Shown: positions 1-7,428 of the stretch, in pieces
Numbering within the stretch: the stretch's first letter is position 1
Layout: each line of letters starts with the position of its first letter
Made by a program: the position numbers and the translations under genes
Assembly: GCA_024233875.1 (NCBI GenBank)
Contig: JACKPB010000013.1
Coordinates: 1-64,000 of the forward strand
From: Leptospiraceae bacterium
GTDB lineage: Bacteria; Spirochaetota; Leptospiria; Leptospirales; Leptospiraceae
Length of the DNA stretch: 64,000 nt
Direction of reading: 5' to 3'
Notes under the pieces: model-generated
Database searches by the model: none
Told to the model about the DNA's origin: nothing
Seen by the model: the letters and a program-made list of their open reading frames with translations, nothing else

Positions 1-1
1 C

Positions 2-124
2 ATCCGTGATCCCTCTGTTTTGAACTGGCATGCACTCGAGCTTGCAGTTAGGGGTGAGCTTATAGGAGACTTTCCCCTGAACAATAAATCTTTCAATTTT
101 AGTTACGCGGGAGTGGATCTATAA
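2..124 (+). CDS. C-terminal end of a NuoD/HycE-type large subunit (partial, runs off the window)
   Basis: An open frame enters from the left edge and stops with TAA at 122-124, giving the last 40 residues of a protein. The residues RGELIGDFPLNNKSF and the final AGVDL match the C-terminal layout of NuoD and hydrogenase-4/formate-hydrogenlyase large subunits (RG-x-x-x-x-D ... G-x-V-D). Where [NiFe] hydrogenases carry the C-terminal DPCxxC nickel ligands, this sequence has FNFSYAG with no cysteine, so it is probably not a hydrogenase. The stop overlaps the next gene's start as TAATG, which supports translational coupling and a shared complex. Family assignment rests on a short segment and is moderately sure. 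Confidence 0.55.
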   Translation: MRDPSVLNWHALELAVRGELIGDFPLNNKSFNFSYAGVDL

Positions 125-930
125 TGGGTTTTTATGAATTTTTCAATTTACTGAAAGCACCCGGAACTATGAACTATGATCGGGCTAAGCCTTATAATGA
201 AAAAGCTCGGGGAATCCCCCTTCCCCGAAAAGGAAGTTGTTCCCACTGCAATCTTTGTACTACAGTTTGTCCTACAAAATCAATTGTTTCGATGAGTTCG
301 GAGGAACTCAGTATTGATTATGGATCCTGCCTCCAATGCGGTCTCTGTGTGGACGTTTGCGGGGAGAATTATCTCTCCAATTCGGGATTTCTCTATGCAT
401 TCTCACACCATCGAGAAGAACTGAAATTGAAATTTACACTCGGGACATTTACCCCTAAAAAATATGATGTCCCGGAGAATGTTTTGAATTTTCAAAAATT
501 AACAAATAAGAATGGATTCAATTATAGAGAGGTAGCTGCTTCCGGAAACAATTCTGTTGAGTGTGAACTCAGTGCCAGCTTCAATTATGTTTTTGATTCG
601 GAAGGAGAACAAGTGAAAAGTGTTGCCTCACCAAAACATGCAGATGCCATAGTCTATTCGGGTCCGATAGGTGAAAACATGGAAAAACCTCTGAATACAG
701 CTTTCGAATGCATGCCTTCTCCCAAAGCATTGATTGCTATGGGCACTGAGGCTATTTCGGGAGGTGTATTTCAGAAAGGCAAACCACCAATCACACCGGA
801 TCTATATGTAGCGGGAGATCCTCCGAGACCTGATGTTGCCATTCAATCTTTTCGATTTTTGATGGGAAAATTTAAATTTTCATTTCAGAATGCTTTGTTT
901 GATTTTATGTTCGGTAAAAAAAACGATTGA
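124..930 (+). CDS. 2[4Fe-4S] ferredoxin fused to a degenerate NuoB/HycG-like domain
   Basis: A 268-aa protein. Residues 39-49 (CSHCNLCTTVCP) and 69-79 (CLQCGLCVDVC) are two complete CxxCxxCxxxC ferredoxin motifs, as in NuoI, HycF and HyfH. Residues from about 135 onward resemble the small subunit NuoB/HycG: SPKHADAIVYSGPI, then MPSPKALIAMGTEAISGG, then AGDPPRP. In functional NuoB these regions carry the N2-cluster cysteines (CxxC, GxCA and GCPPRP). Here they read NNSVEC, GTEA and GDPPRP, so the ligands appear lost. The gene is coupled to the large-subunit gene upstream. It is probably an electron-transfer subunit of a membrane complex related to hydrogenase-4/complex I that does not use [NiFe] chemistry. 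The partner and substrate are unknown. Confidence 0.75.
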   Translation: MGFYEFFNLLKAPGTMNYDRAKPYNEKARGIPLPRKGSCSHCNLCTTVCPTKSIVSMSSEELSIDYGSCLQCGLCVDVCGENYLSNSGFLYAFSHHREELKLKFTLGTFTPKKYDVPENVLNFQKLTNKNGFNYREVAASGNNSVECELSASFNYVFDSEGEQVKSVASPKHADAIVYSGPIGENMEKPLNTAFECMPSPKALIAMGTEAISGGVFQKGKPPITPDLYVAGDPPRPDVAIQSFRFLMGKFKFSFQNALFDFMFGKKND

Positions 931-979
931 GAAGTTCAAAATATTGATCAGGCAAAGATAATTTGAGGAGACAAGAATT

Positions 980-1048
980 TTGTTTTCTTTAGATTTAAAA
1001 CTGACAGAAGAAAACCTTATCCAATCCTATTTAGATAGATTCATATAA
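980..1048 (+). CDS. possible 22-aa microprotein
   Basis: A TTG codon at 980 lies 9 nt after GAGGAG (965-970) and opens a frame of 23 codons ending in TAA at 1046-1048. The peptide would be MFSLDLKLTEENLIQSYLDRFI, rich in charged and aliphatic residues. It abuts the stop of the convergent gene at 1049. The ribosome site is good but the length is near noise. It could be a real small protein, a remnant of a longer gene, or chance. Confidence 0.2.
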   Translation: MFSLDLKLTEENLIQSYLDRFI

Positions 1049-1282
1049 TTACTTTTTGCCTTTTTCCCAGAGTTCCAAAAACAATTCTTTAGAAATTTCT
1101 TTACAGAGTTCGGGTTTGTAGAGTTTTTTAACCGGTGGTTTGGGATAGGTATGGAGTTCATCCACATCAGGAATAGAAGTCAACATTCTTAGAATCTTAT
1201 CTTCTCCTTCGATTTCATACATTGTGTACGACATACCCTTAGCGGGAATGATCTGGGATGTTTCTAGATATTTTATGCTCAT
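1049..1282 (-). CDS. conserved-looking hypothetical protein, 77 aa
   Basis: A small soluble protein with no signal peptide, membrane segment or recognised motif. It has a proline- and lysine-rich centre (YPKPPVKKLYKPELC) and an acidic, amphipathic C-terminus (ISKELFLELWEKGKK). The ATG is preceded by a strong GGAGGAAAG site about 4 nt upstream, which fixes the start. It lies downstream of the acyl-CoA ligase gene on the same strand, but a clear intrinsic terminator sits between them, so it either depends on read-through or has a promoter inside the 49-bp gap. Function unknown. Confidence 0.65.
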   Translation of the reverse strand: MSIKYLETSQIIPAKGMSYTMYEIEGEDKILRMLTSIPDVDELHTYPKPPVKKLYKPELCKEISKELFLELWEKGKK

Positions 1283-1296
1283 ACTTTCCTCCGGGT

Positions 1297-1324
1297 AAAA
1301 AAAGAGCCCCTGAATCAGGGGCTC
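1297..1324 (-). terminator. intrinsic terminator after the acyl-CoA ligase gene
   Basis: A perfect 10-bp stem (GAGCCCCTGA at 1304-1313 with TCAGGGGCTC at 1315-1324) is followed, on the minus strand, by a run of seven T residues (positions 1303 down to 1297). It lies 7 nt beyond the stop codon of the gene at 1332-3212. This is the clearest Rho-independent terminator in the window. Confidence 0.9.
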
Positions 1325-1331
1325 CCATCTT

Positions 1332-3212
1332 TTAAGAATACATTTCCTTGATTAGAGAAGTGTATTTGTCAGTGATGACGTTTCTTTTCATCTTGTAGAG
1401 ATTAGTGAGTTCATCCCCTACTTCAAAAGGTTTTGGAATGAATCGGAAGTCAGTTACCTTCTCAAAACTTTTGAAACCATTTGCAGTTGAGATGGTATCT
1501 TTGATGATGACAACAAAATGTTGAACGATCTTACTGTTTTTGTTTAAGTCTTCGGTAGAATTGAAAGTAAACCCTGCTTCAGCCAGTTTTTCTAGTGAAG
1601 GATGGATCAAAGCGCCGAGAGACTTTTGGTCCTGTCCCACAACCATAACCTGATTGATGAATGGATTTTCTAAAAGAAGGTTTTCAATAGGAACCGGCTC
1701 CACATTTTCACCACCGAGAAGCACTACAGTGTCCTTGACCCGACCCCTAACCGAAAGAGTTCCGTTGAAGGATTTAAAGCCCAGATCACCTGTGTTCAAC
1801 CAACCATTTTTAAGAGTTTTTTCAGTAGCTTCAGGATTCTTGTAGTACCCTTTCATCACCTGAGGTCCTTTTACATGGATCACTCCCATCTCGCCTGTAG
1901 GAACTTCTTCTCCCTTTTCGTTTAGAATTCTCACTTCTGTACCGGGAGGACAAACTCCTACACTACCCTGAATCACCTTTCCTACTGTTCGAACTGAAAT
2001 GATAGGTGCACATTCTGTCATTCCATATCCTTCATAAACGGGAATACCGATCACATTGAAGAATTCGTCCACATGAGTAGGAAGAGCTCCTCCTCCGGAT
2101 ATGGTTCCTCTGAGTTCACCGCCGAGAGCTTCCCGAATCTTTGAGAACACGGCAGCGTCCATAACCCTACTCGGAACAAAAAGGTTTGCGGCTGTAAAAG
2201 CGGCTGTGGCTAATTTGGGAAGTTTTTCAAGATCTTCTTCTTTTTGAGTTTGAAGTTGATTTCCCTGAATGTAGTCCATAGAGGATTGAAAATTTTTATT
2301 GATATCGAATGCAGTATTGAAAACAACCTGACGAAGAGGTTCGGATTTCTCTACTTTTTGTTTGATACCTAAGTATAGATTTTCCCAGAGACGCGGTGCG
2401 GATGCCATGAATGTCGGCTTTGCTTTTCCGAAGTCATCTCTCAAGTCTCTAATATTAGTATAATAGATTGCAGCACCTTCAGCTACGATTGCGTAGTCAA
2501 TCGCTCTTTCAAAGATATGCCAAACAGGTAAAATCGAAAGCATACGATCCCCTTTTCGCATGTCTACCATCCGGGGAACATGGTTGATATTGTAGACCAT
2601 GTTTTTATGAGTCAACATAACTCCTTTGGGGAGTCCGGTAGTTCCTGAAGTATAGATGATAGTGAATAGGTCATCTTCTGTAGTATTCTTAGCTCTTTTT
2701 ACCAGTTCTGAATGTTTTTCATTTTTTAATTTTTTTCCTGATTCAATCAATTCGGCAAGAGTCATTACCTTGGGATTGTCAGATTTTTTGAATTGTTTGT
2801 CGAGAACGATGATTTTGGTAACTGCTGTCTTGTCTATAATGGGAAGAACTGCATTTAGAAGTTTTTCATGTTCAATAAAGCAAAATTTACTTTCACTGTG
2901 TTCGAGGATATACTGAATCTCCTGAGCGGTGGAGTCCGATCCACGGGGTACATTCACGGCACCATTTAGTAAAACGGAAATATCTGCAATCGCCCATTCC
3001 ACACGATTGTCTGACATCAAACCTACTCTATCTCCGGGTTCCAGCCCCATACCCATAAGTCCCAGACCTGCATATTCGGACTGAGTGTACACATCCCGAA
3101 GGGATACTCCCTGGTATTGTTTCTTGGCATCTTTGGAAAAAAACGTAAGTTGATCTCCAAATTCTACATTACGTAATAAGAACATTTCGTTTAGAGTTCT
3201 GAATTTCGGCAT
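1332..3212 (-). CDS. long-chain fatty acid--CoA ligase (AMP-binding enzyme)
   Basis: A 626-aa member of the adenylate-forming superfamily. It should activate fatty acids with ATP and CoA by way of an acyl-adenylate. The P-loop motif YTSGTTGLPKGVMLTHKN lies near residue 190. GYGMTECAP (about 400) and LNTGDLG (about 470) are the usual nucleotide and hinge motifs. The length and the inserts between motifs fit the bacterial FadD15/FAA1-like long-chain group rather than short-chain ligases. ATG is preceded by GGGGAG. It stands alone, divergent from the DUF445 genes and closed by a terminator. Chain-length preference cannot be read from sequence. Leptospira grows on fatty acids by beta-oxidation, which fits. 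Confidence 0.9.
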   Translation of the reverse strand: MPKFRTLNEMFLLRNVEFGDQLTFFSKDAKKQYQGVSLRDVYTQSEYAGLGLMGMGLEPGDRVGLMSDNRVEWAIADISVLLNGAVNVPRGSDSTAQEIQYILEHSESKFCFIEHEKLLNAVLPIIDKTAVTKIIVLDKQFKKSDNPKVMTLAELIESGKKLKNEKHSELVKRAKNTTEDDLFTIIYTSGTTGLPKGVMLTHKNMVYNINHVPRMVDMRKGDRMLSILPVWHIFERAIDYAIVAEGAAIYYTNIRDLRDDFGKAKPTFMASAPRLWENLYLGIKQKVEKSEPLRQVVFNTAFDINKNFQSSMDYIQGNQLQTQKEEDLEKLPKLATAAFTAANLFVPSRVMDAAVFSKIREALGGELRGTISGGGALPTHVDEFFNVIGIPVYEGYGMTECAPIISVRTVGKVIQGSVGVCPPGTEVRILNEKGEEVPTGEMGVIHVKGPQVMKGYYKNPEATEKTLKNGWLNTGDLGFKSFNGTLSVRGRVKDTVVLLGGENVEPVPIENLLLENPFINQVMVVGQDQKSLGALIHPSLEKLAEAGFTFNSTEDLNKNSKIVQHFVVIIKDTISTANGFKSFEKVTDFRFIPKPFEVGDELTNLYKMKRNVITDKYTSLIKEMYS

Positions 3213-3356
3213 TATTGCTCCCCTGTCTTTTAGTCTATCGTTGGATCAAAAAAATAATCTTCTATTTAGCATAGAAAACTATAGGTAGAAATTTTTTCTT
3301 CCAAAAAATAGAGTTTTTCTTTCTTTTTTTTTGAACTTCCGAAAATTGTAGGGACG

Positions 3357-4604
3357 ATGCCCAACCTTTCTATAATTACTGAATTTCTTAAACAATCGGA
3401 TCTAATCGCGGTTCTCCTCATGCCGTTTACCTATGGCTTCATTGGATGGTTTACCAACTGGGTCGCTCTGAAGATGACTTTTTACCCCATTCGATTCTAT
3501 GGGATACCGCCCTATCTGGGATGGCAGGGTATCATTCCGAGAAAAGCTCATAAGATGGCTTCCAAGTCCGTTGATATCATAACGGGAAGGCTCCTGAAGA
3601 TTGAAGAGGTCTTTGATAAGGTTGAGCCCTCGGGTATAGAGAGAGAACTCCGTCCCCTTGTGGAAGGAATGATTGAAGAAACCACCAGGGATGTGGTCGA
3701 ACAGATCAACCCAACTCTCTGGGTGATGATGCCCGAACCGATGAAACAGGACATCTACAAAAAGGCAAGAGCACAAATCCCGGGAACCTTCAATACCATC
3801 GTGACCGAGCTTAGAACTAATATTCTTCAGGTTTTTGATCTAAAAGGTATGGTTCTCAAAAAACTCAGCGGTGACAATGTAAAACTTGTAGTGGATATGT
3901 TTCAATCCATAGGGAAACCCGAATTCAAGTTCATTGAAATTTCCGGACTCTATTTCGGATTGCTACTGGGATCCATCCAAATGGTCATCTGGTTTTTCTT
4001 TCCTATCTGGTGGACCCTTCCCATTCAAGGAGTTTTGGTAGGATACTTAACCAATTTTTTAGCTTTAGAAATGATCTTTCGACCCTATTATCCCAAGAAA
4101 TACTTCGGTTTCTATACCTATCAGGGGTTGTTTCTCAAACGCCAGGATGAAGTTGCCCGTCAATATTCAAAATTTGTTGCAGAGAATGTATTGAACGCAA
4201 GAAATATTCTGGAAGAGATTCTTTACGGAAAGGCCGCGGATGCAGTTTACAATATCATACGAAATTCAGCGATACGTGCGATTGAGGAGACCTCGTCCAT
4301 GGCCCAACCTCTGGTTTCTCTCGCAGTAGGTCAGGAAAAGTACAAACTAGTGAGATCCGAAATTGTAGCCAAGATGATGGCCCTTGCTCCTCAATCCATT
4401 GATCGAATTGAAGATTATGTAGGCAAAGCTATGGATTTAGAAGAAACTATGTATGACCGAATGAGAAAGCTATCCCCTGAAGAATTTGAATCTGTTCTGA
4501 GATCCGCATTTCAGGAAGATGAACTCCTATTGATTCTTGTTGGTGCAGCCCTCGGTGCATTGGTCGGGCTATTCCAGGCAATCTATCTCGTAGGTGGGTT
4601 TTAA
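3357..4604 (+). CDS. DUF445 family membrane protein (internally duplicated)
   Basis: A 415-aa protein with membrane segments near the N-terminus (about 17-38), in the middle (about 195-240) and at the very C-terminus (about 392-412). A signature occurs twice, GFIGWFTNWVALKMTF near residue 28 and VLVGYLTNFLALEMIF near 225. Each is followed by a short aromatic stretch and an RK/KR-containing segment, so the protein looks like a tandem duplication of one DUF445 module. The regions between are amphipathic helices. DUF445 proteins (YheB/YjiN types) have no settled biochemical role. ATG follows AGGG. The next gene is a second DUF445 protein 54 bp downstream, so the two probably work together at the membrane. 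Confidence 0.8.
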   Translation: MPNLSIITEFLKQSDLIAVLLMPFTYGFIGWFTNWVALKMTFYPIRFYGIPPYLGWQGIIPRKAHKMASKSVDIITGRLLKIEEVFDKVEPSGIERELRPLVEGMIEETTRDVVEQINPTLWVMMPEPMKQDIYKKARAQIPGTFNTIVTELRTNILQVFDLKGMVLKKLSGDNVKLVVDMFQSIGKPEFKFIEISGLYFGLLLGSIQMVIWFFFPIWWTLPIQGVLVGYLTNFLALEMIFRPYYPKKYFGFYTYQGLFLKRQDEVARQYSKFVAENVLNARNILEEILYGKAADAVYNIIRNSAIRAIEETSSMAQPLVSLAVGQEKYKLVRSEIVAKMMALAPQSIDRIEDYVGKAMDLEETMYDRMRKLSPEEFESVLRSAFQEDELLLILVGAALGALVGLFQAIYLVGGF

Positions 4605-4658
4605 CTTCAAAAAATTTAAGATTCCTTATTTACCTATCCTTTGGGAAATGGATATAAA

Positions 4659-5801
4659 ATGTTTCAGGACACACCTTACAAACGAAGACAGATCATTTCT
4701 GTCTTCCTTCTGGTCTTTTTCTTTCTTGGAAATATCCTAATCTACTCTTTTCAGGAATCTCTGAAGAGTTTCTCGCCCTCTTTCTTCCATTTTTTGAAAC
4801 ATGGATTCGAAGGAGGTCTGGTCGGTGGACTCTGTGATTGGTTCGCTGTTTGGAAGACGTACAATGCGATAGAAAGGGATAGCTTTACAGTAGCTGATGA
4901 GATCGGGAAATGGGTGTCCAGAGATCTTCTCAACCACAATACTCTGAGAGATCAATTGAACGGAATCATAGAAAATCCTGACAACCAAAAGGAAATTGTC
5001 TCATTACTTGAGACTTACTTCGATACTCCCGAAAATACTAAGAAAATTTTAGACAATCTTTGGGCAAAGATTGAATCACCCGTAGTAGATTATATTGTGA
5101 ACTACAATTTTTCCTCCCGTGACTTTCAGATCATTTCGGATACCTCCCAGGACAAAACCATTCTTCGAACAATTAAGATCTGTGTAGGAGAAGCGCTTCT
5201 GGAAATAGCCGAAGAGGAAAAATTCAAAGTCTCCCTTCAAAAATTGATTCAGGAACAAAATCTAATCACAAAATTTCTTTCGGGATTCATAAACGTTCCG
5301 GAGATTTTAAAGAGCTATGGTTATAAATTGAGGATCGGAGAAAAAATTGAAACCAAAGAAGAGAAATATGTGGATGAGATCGTAACCATGATTTCTCTCA
5401 GTGCGGACAAGTACATTCTAGCCTGGTCAAATCTAACTTATGAGCAGAAGAAAGTTGCTGTAGAAGCCTTATTTTTCAAAATCAAAGAAGCCATGGGAAT
5501 GATTCTTGCGAAGTTCATAATAGAATACAAAGAAGATCTCAAGGCCAGACGATCCCTGTCCGAGTACCAACCCGTAAAAGAGGTATTTGCCTTTATTGAA
5601 GACAAGATTGACCAGAACGTCTCCGAATTCATAGGATCTAAAATCTCGGAGAGACTCAAGAGTCAGGATCCGAAGGACTTTCGAATCCGATTGGAGTGGC
5701 AGACCCGAAATGTTCTGGAAAATATCCGGATCAATGGAACCCTCCTCGGTTTTGGATTGGGTTCACTGATCGGAATTTCCCAGAATCTATTTCATCCCTG
5801 A
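4659..5801 (+). CDS. DUF445 family membrane protein (YjiN-like)
   Basis: A 380-aa protein from the chosen ATG at 4659. An in-frame TTG at 4641 would add six residues but has no ribosome site, while TTGGGA lies about 12 nt before the ATG. One N-terminal membrane segment (about 10-30) is followed by the DUF445 signature GGLVGGLCDWFAVWKTY, then a long amphipathic helical region, and a C-terminal membrane segment (LLGFGLGSLIGISQNLF). It pairs with the DUF445 gene just upstream. Its last 15 bp overlap the end of convergent uppP. Function unknown. Confidence 0.75.
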   Translation: MFQDTPYKRRQIISVFLLVFFFLGNILIYSFQESLKSFSPSFFHFLKHGFEGGLVGGLCDWFAVWKTYNAIERDSFTVADEIGKWVSRDLLNHNTLRDQLNGIIENPDNQKEIVSLLETYFDTPENTKKILDNLWAKIESPVVDYIVNYNFSSRDFQIISDTSQDKTILRTIKICVGEALLEIAEEEKFKVSLQKLIQEQNLITKFLSGFINVPEILKSYGYKLRIGEKIETKEEKYVDEIVTMISLSADKYILAWSNLTYEQKKVAVEALFFKIKEAMGMILAKFIIEYKEDLKARRSLSEYQPVKEVFAFIEDKIDQNVSEFIGSKISERLKSQDPKDFRIRLEWQTRNVLENIRINGTLLGFGLGSLIGISQNLFHP

Positions 5802-6638
5802 GTAAAAGAAAATAAGAGTACTAACCCCAAGAACTATCCTGTAGTAGCCAAAGATCTCAAAACTATGCTTTCGGATGTACATCAAAAACACCCGAATCAC
5901 TACAATACAAAACAGGAAAGAAAGCACAAATCCTATCATAAGCGGGACAATGTTTTCCAGATTGAGAATGTCTCTGTACTTCAAAAGTTTATAGAGTCCG
6001 GCAGCAATGAGCACAGGCACAGCGAGAAAGAAAGAATACTCAGCGGCCTGACGTCGGTTCAGACCTAAGAATCTCCCGGTGATGATAGTAGCCGCAGACC
6101 GCGATACTCCCGGAATGAGTGCGATGCATTGAAACGTTCCGATGATCAGAGCTTTTTGCCAGGTTACATAGGCAGTCTCTTCTTCATTGATTTTTGAGGA
6201 AAGAAGACGTTCCACTAAGAGGAAGATGATACCTCCGATGATCCAGGCTACAGAAAGAATGAGAAGAAGATAGGAAGAGGATTTGATCACATTCAATTTG
6301 TCCTTGACCAAAAATCCCAGGATCATCACGGGAACACAACCCACCGCAATCCCGAAGTAAAAATCGAAATCCTTTTTATCGGTACTTTCTTTTTTTAAAT
6401 AGCCCAGAGTGGATTTTGCCCGTTCTAAGAGTTCCCTATAGTAGACATAGACAACAGAGAGAATGGCTCCGCTCTGAATGAAGATGTCAAAGAGATCTTC
6501 GAAATCTTCACCACCCGGGATGGATTGAAAGGGAAAGAAATTACTGAAAAGAAAGAGGTGACCCGTCGAGGAAACGGGTAGAAACTCTGTTAGGGCTTCG
6601 AGAACACTACGAATCAGAATGTTTACATAATCGTTCAA
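5787..6638 (-). CDS. uppP: undecaprenyl-diphosphatase UppP (BacA)
   Basis: A 283-aa polytopic membrane enzyme that removes a phosphate from undecaprenyl diphosphate so the lipid carrier can be reused for peptidoglycan and surface polysaccharide. The two catalytic signatures are present: EFLPVSSTGHL near residue 18 and PGVSRSAATI near 175, with hydrophobic helices between. The start is TTG at 6638, preceded by AGGAAG. It is the last gene of the run hisD-panC-mfd-lipoprotein-uppP (12-bp gap from the lipoprotein gene). uppS, the synthase making the same lipid, is also in this window at 29.3 kb. The C-terminal codons overlap the convergent DUF445 gene. Confidence 0.95.
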   Translation of the reverse strand: MNDYVNILIRSVLEALTEFLPVSSTGHLFLFSNFFPFQSIPGGEDFEDLFDIFIQSGAILSVVYVYYRELLERAKSTLGYLKKESTDKKDFDFYFGIAVGCVPVMILGFLVKDKLNVIKSSSYLLLILSVAWIIGGIIFLLVERLLSSKINEEETAYVTWQKALIIGTFQCIALIPGVSRSAATIITGRFLGLNRRQAAEYSFFLAVPVLIAAGLYKLLKYRDILNLENIVPLMIGFVLSFLFCIVVIRVFLMYIRKHSFEIFGYYRIVLGVSTLIFFYSGMK

Positions 6639-6650
6639 AAGTTCTTCCTA

Positions 6651-7385
6651 CTAAGGTTTCTTTTCTGGTTCAGATGCTGGAGGTTTGACTTCTTTTTTGG
6701 GATCCTGCTTTCCTATAGAAGATTTGAGATCGGTGTCATTTTTTAAATATTCGTCCAGATCAAACTTATCATTGGATTTGTAGACAAGTTTCTCTTTGAT
6801 CTTGGAAAGGACATTGTCAAAGATATTTGCGGAAATCCTCTGCTTCAAATAACCTTTTCCAATCATAATACATTTTTCAAGAGTCAGAGCCGCAAATCTT
6901 TGGTCTTCTTCTCTGAGACGCTTGCACTCATTGCGTGCATCTTCGTCAGTGATTTTGATTCGTTTTTCTACTTCTTCCTGAAGATAAAGTTGAGAAAGTG
7001 CCTGATTCTGATAGTAGTCCAGAACTTCCTTGATATCGGGTCGGGAAGCAAAACCGGTCTTTTCTGCTGCATTTTTCATGATGAGCATGTTTTTGTAGTT
7101 TTCATAGAAATTTTTCTTTTGAAATTTTTGATGAACAGGTTTGAGTTGTTCCTCGAGTTCATCAATGTCTTTGTTGATGATTTCTATGAGATTTTGCTTC
7201 TCAATGTTCTGAGTACGACTGAAGTATTCAATTTCAATATCATAAGCTTTTTTGACACGATCCACCGTGATCTTGTCATTTTCTATGCTTTCAATCCATT
7301 GAGAGCTATCCTGACTGCAGGAAGTGACTACTATGGATAGGAAGAGAAGTGATTTCAGTGCGATTGATGATTGTTTTATTTTCAT
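6651..7385 (-). CDS. lipoprotein resembling the SurA N-terminal chaperone region
   Basis: A 244-aa protein with a spirochaete-type lipobox, VVTSC, placing the acylated cysteine at residue 23. The mature part begins with a short stretch on ITVDRVKKAYDIE and continues as charged helices. The order (entry segment, long helical bundle, EEVEKRIKITDEDARNECKRL) recalls SurA/PrsA-type chaperones without a PPIase domain. The C-terminal 30 residues are a Pro/Lys/Glu-rich tail. It lies between mfd and uppP, 43 bp downstream of mfd. The chaperone idea is inference from architecture; a plain structural lipoprotein is possible. Confidence 0.65.
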   Translation of the reverse strand: MKIKQSSIALKSLLFLSIVVTSCSQDSSQWIESIENDKITVDRVKKAYDIEIEYFSRTQNIEKQNLIEIINKDIDELEEQLKPVHQKFQKKNFYENYKNMLIMKNAAEKTGFASRPDIKEVLDYYQNQALSQLYLQEEVEKRIKITDEDARNECKRLREEDQRFAALTLEKCIMIGKGYLKQRISANIFDNVLSKIKEKLVYKSNDKFDLDEYLKNDTDLKSSIGKQDPKKEVKPPASEPEKKP

Positions 7386-7428
7386 TGGGACTGCCAGTAG
7401 ATTAGTTATTTAGGACTATTTTTTGATA

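Noticed and set aside
1654..1845. Many short frames antisense to or within real genes, such as this one
   Set aside because: They overlap strongly conserved coding sequence, lack ribosome sites and show no protein features.
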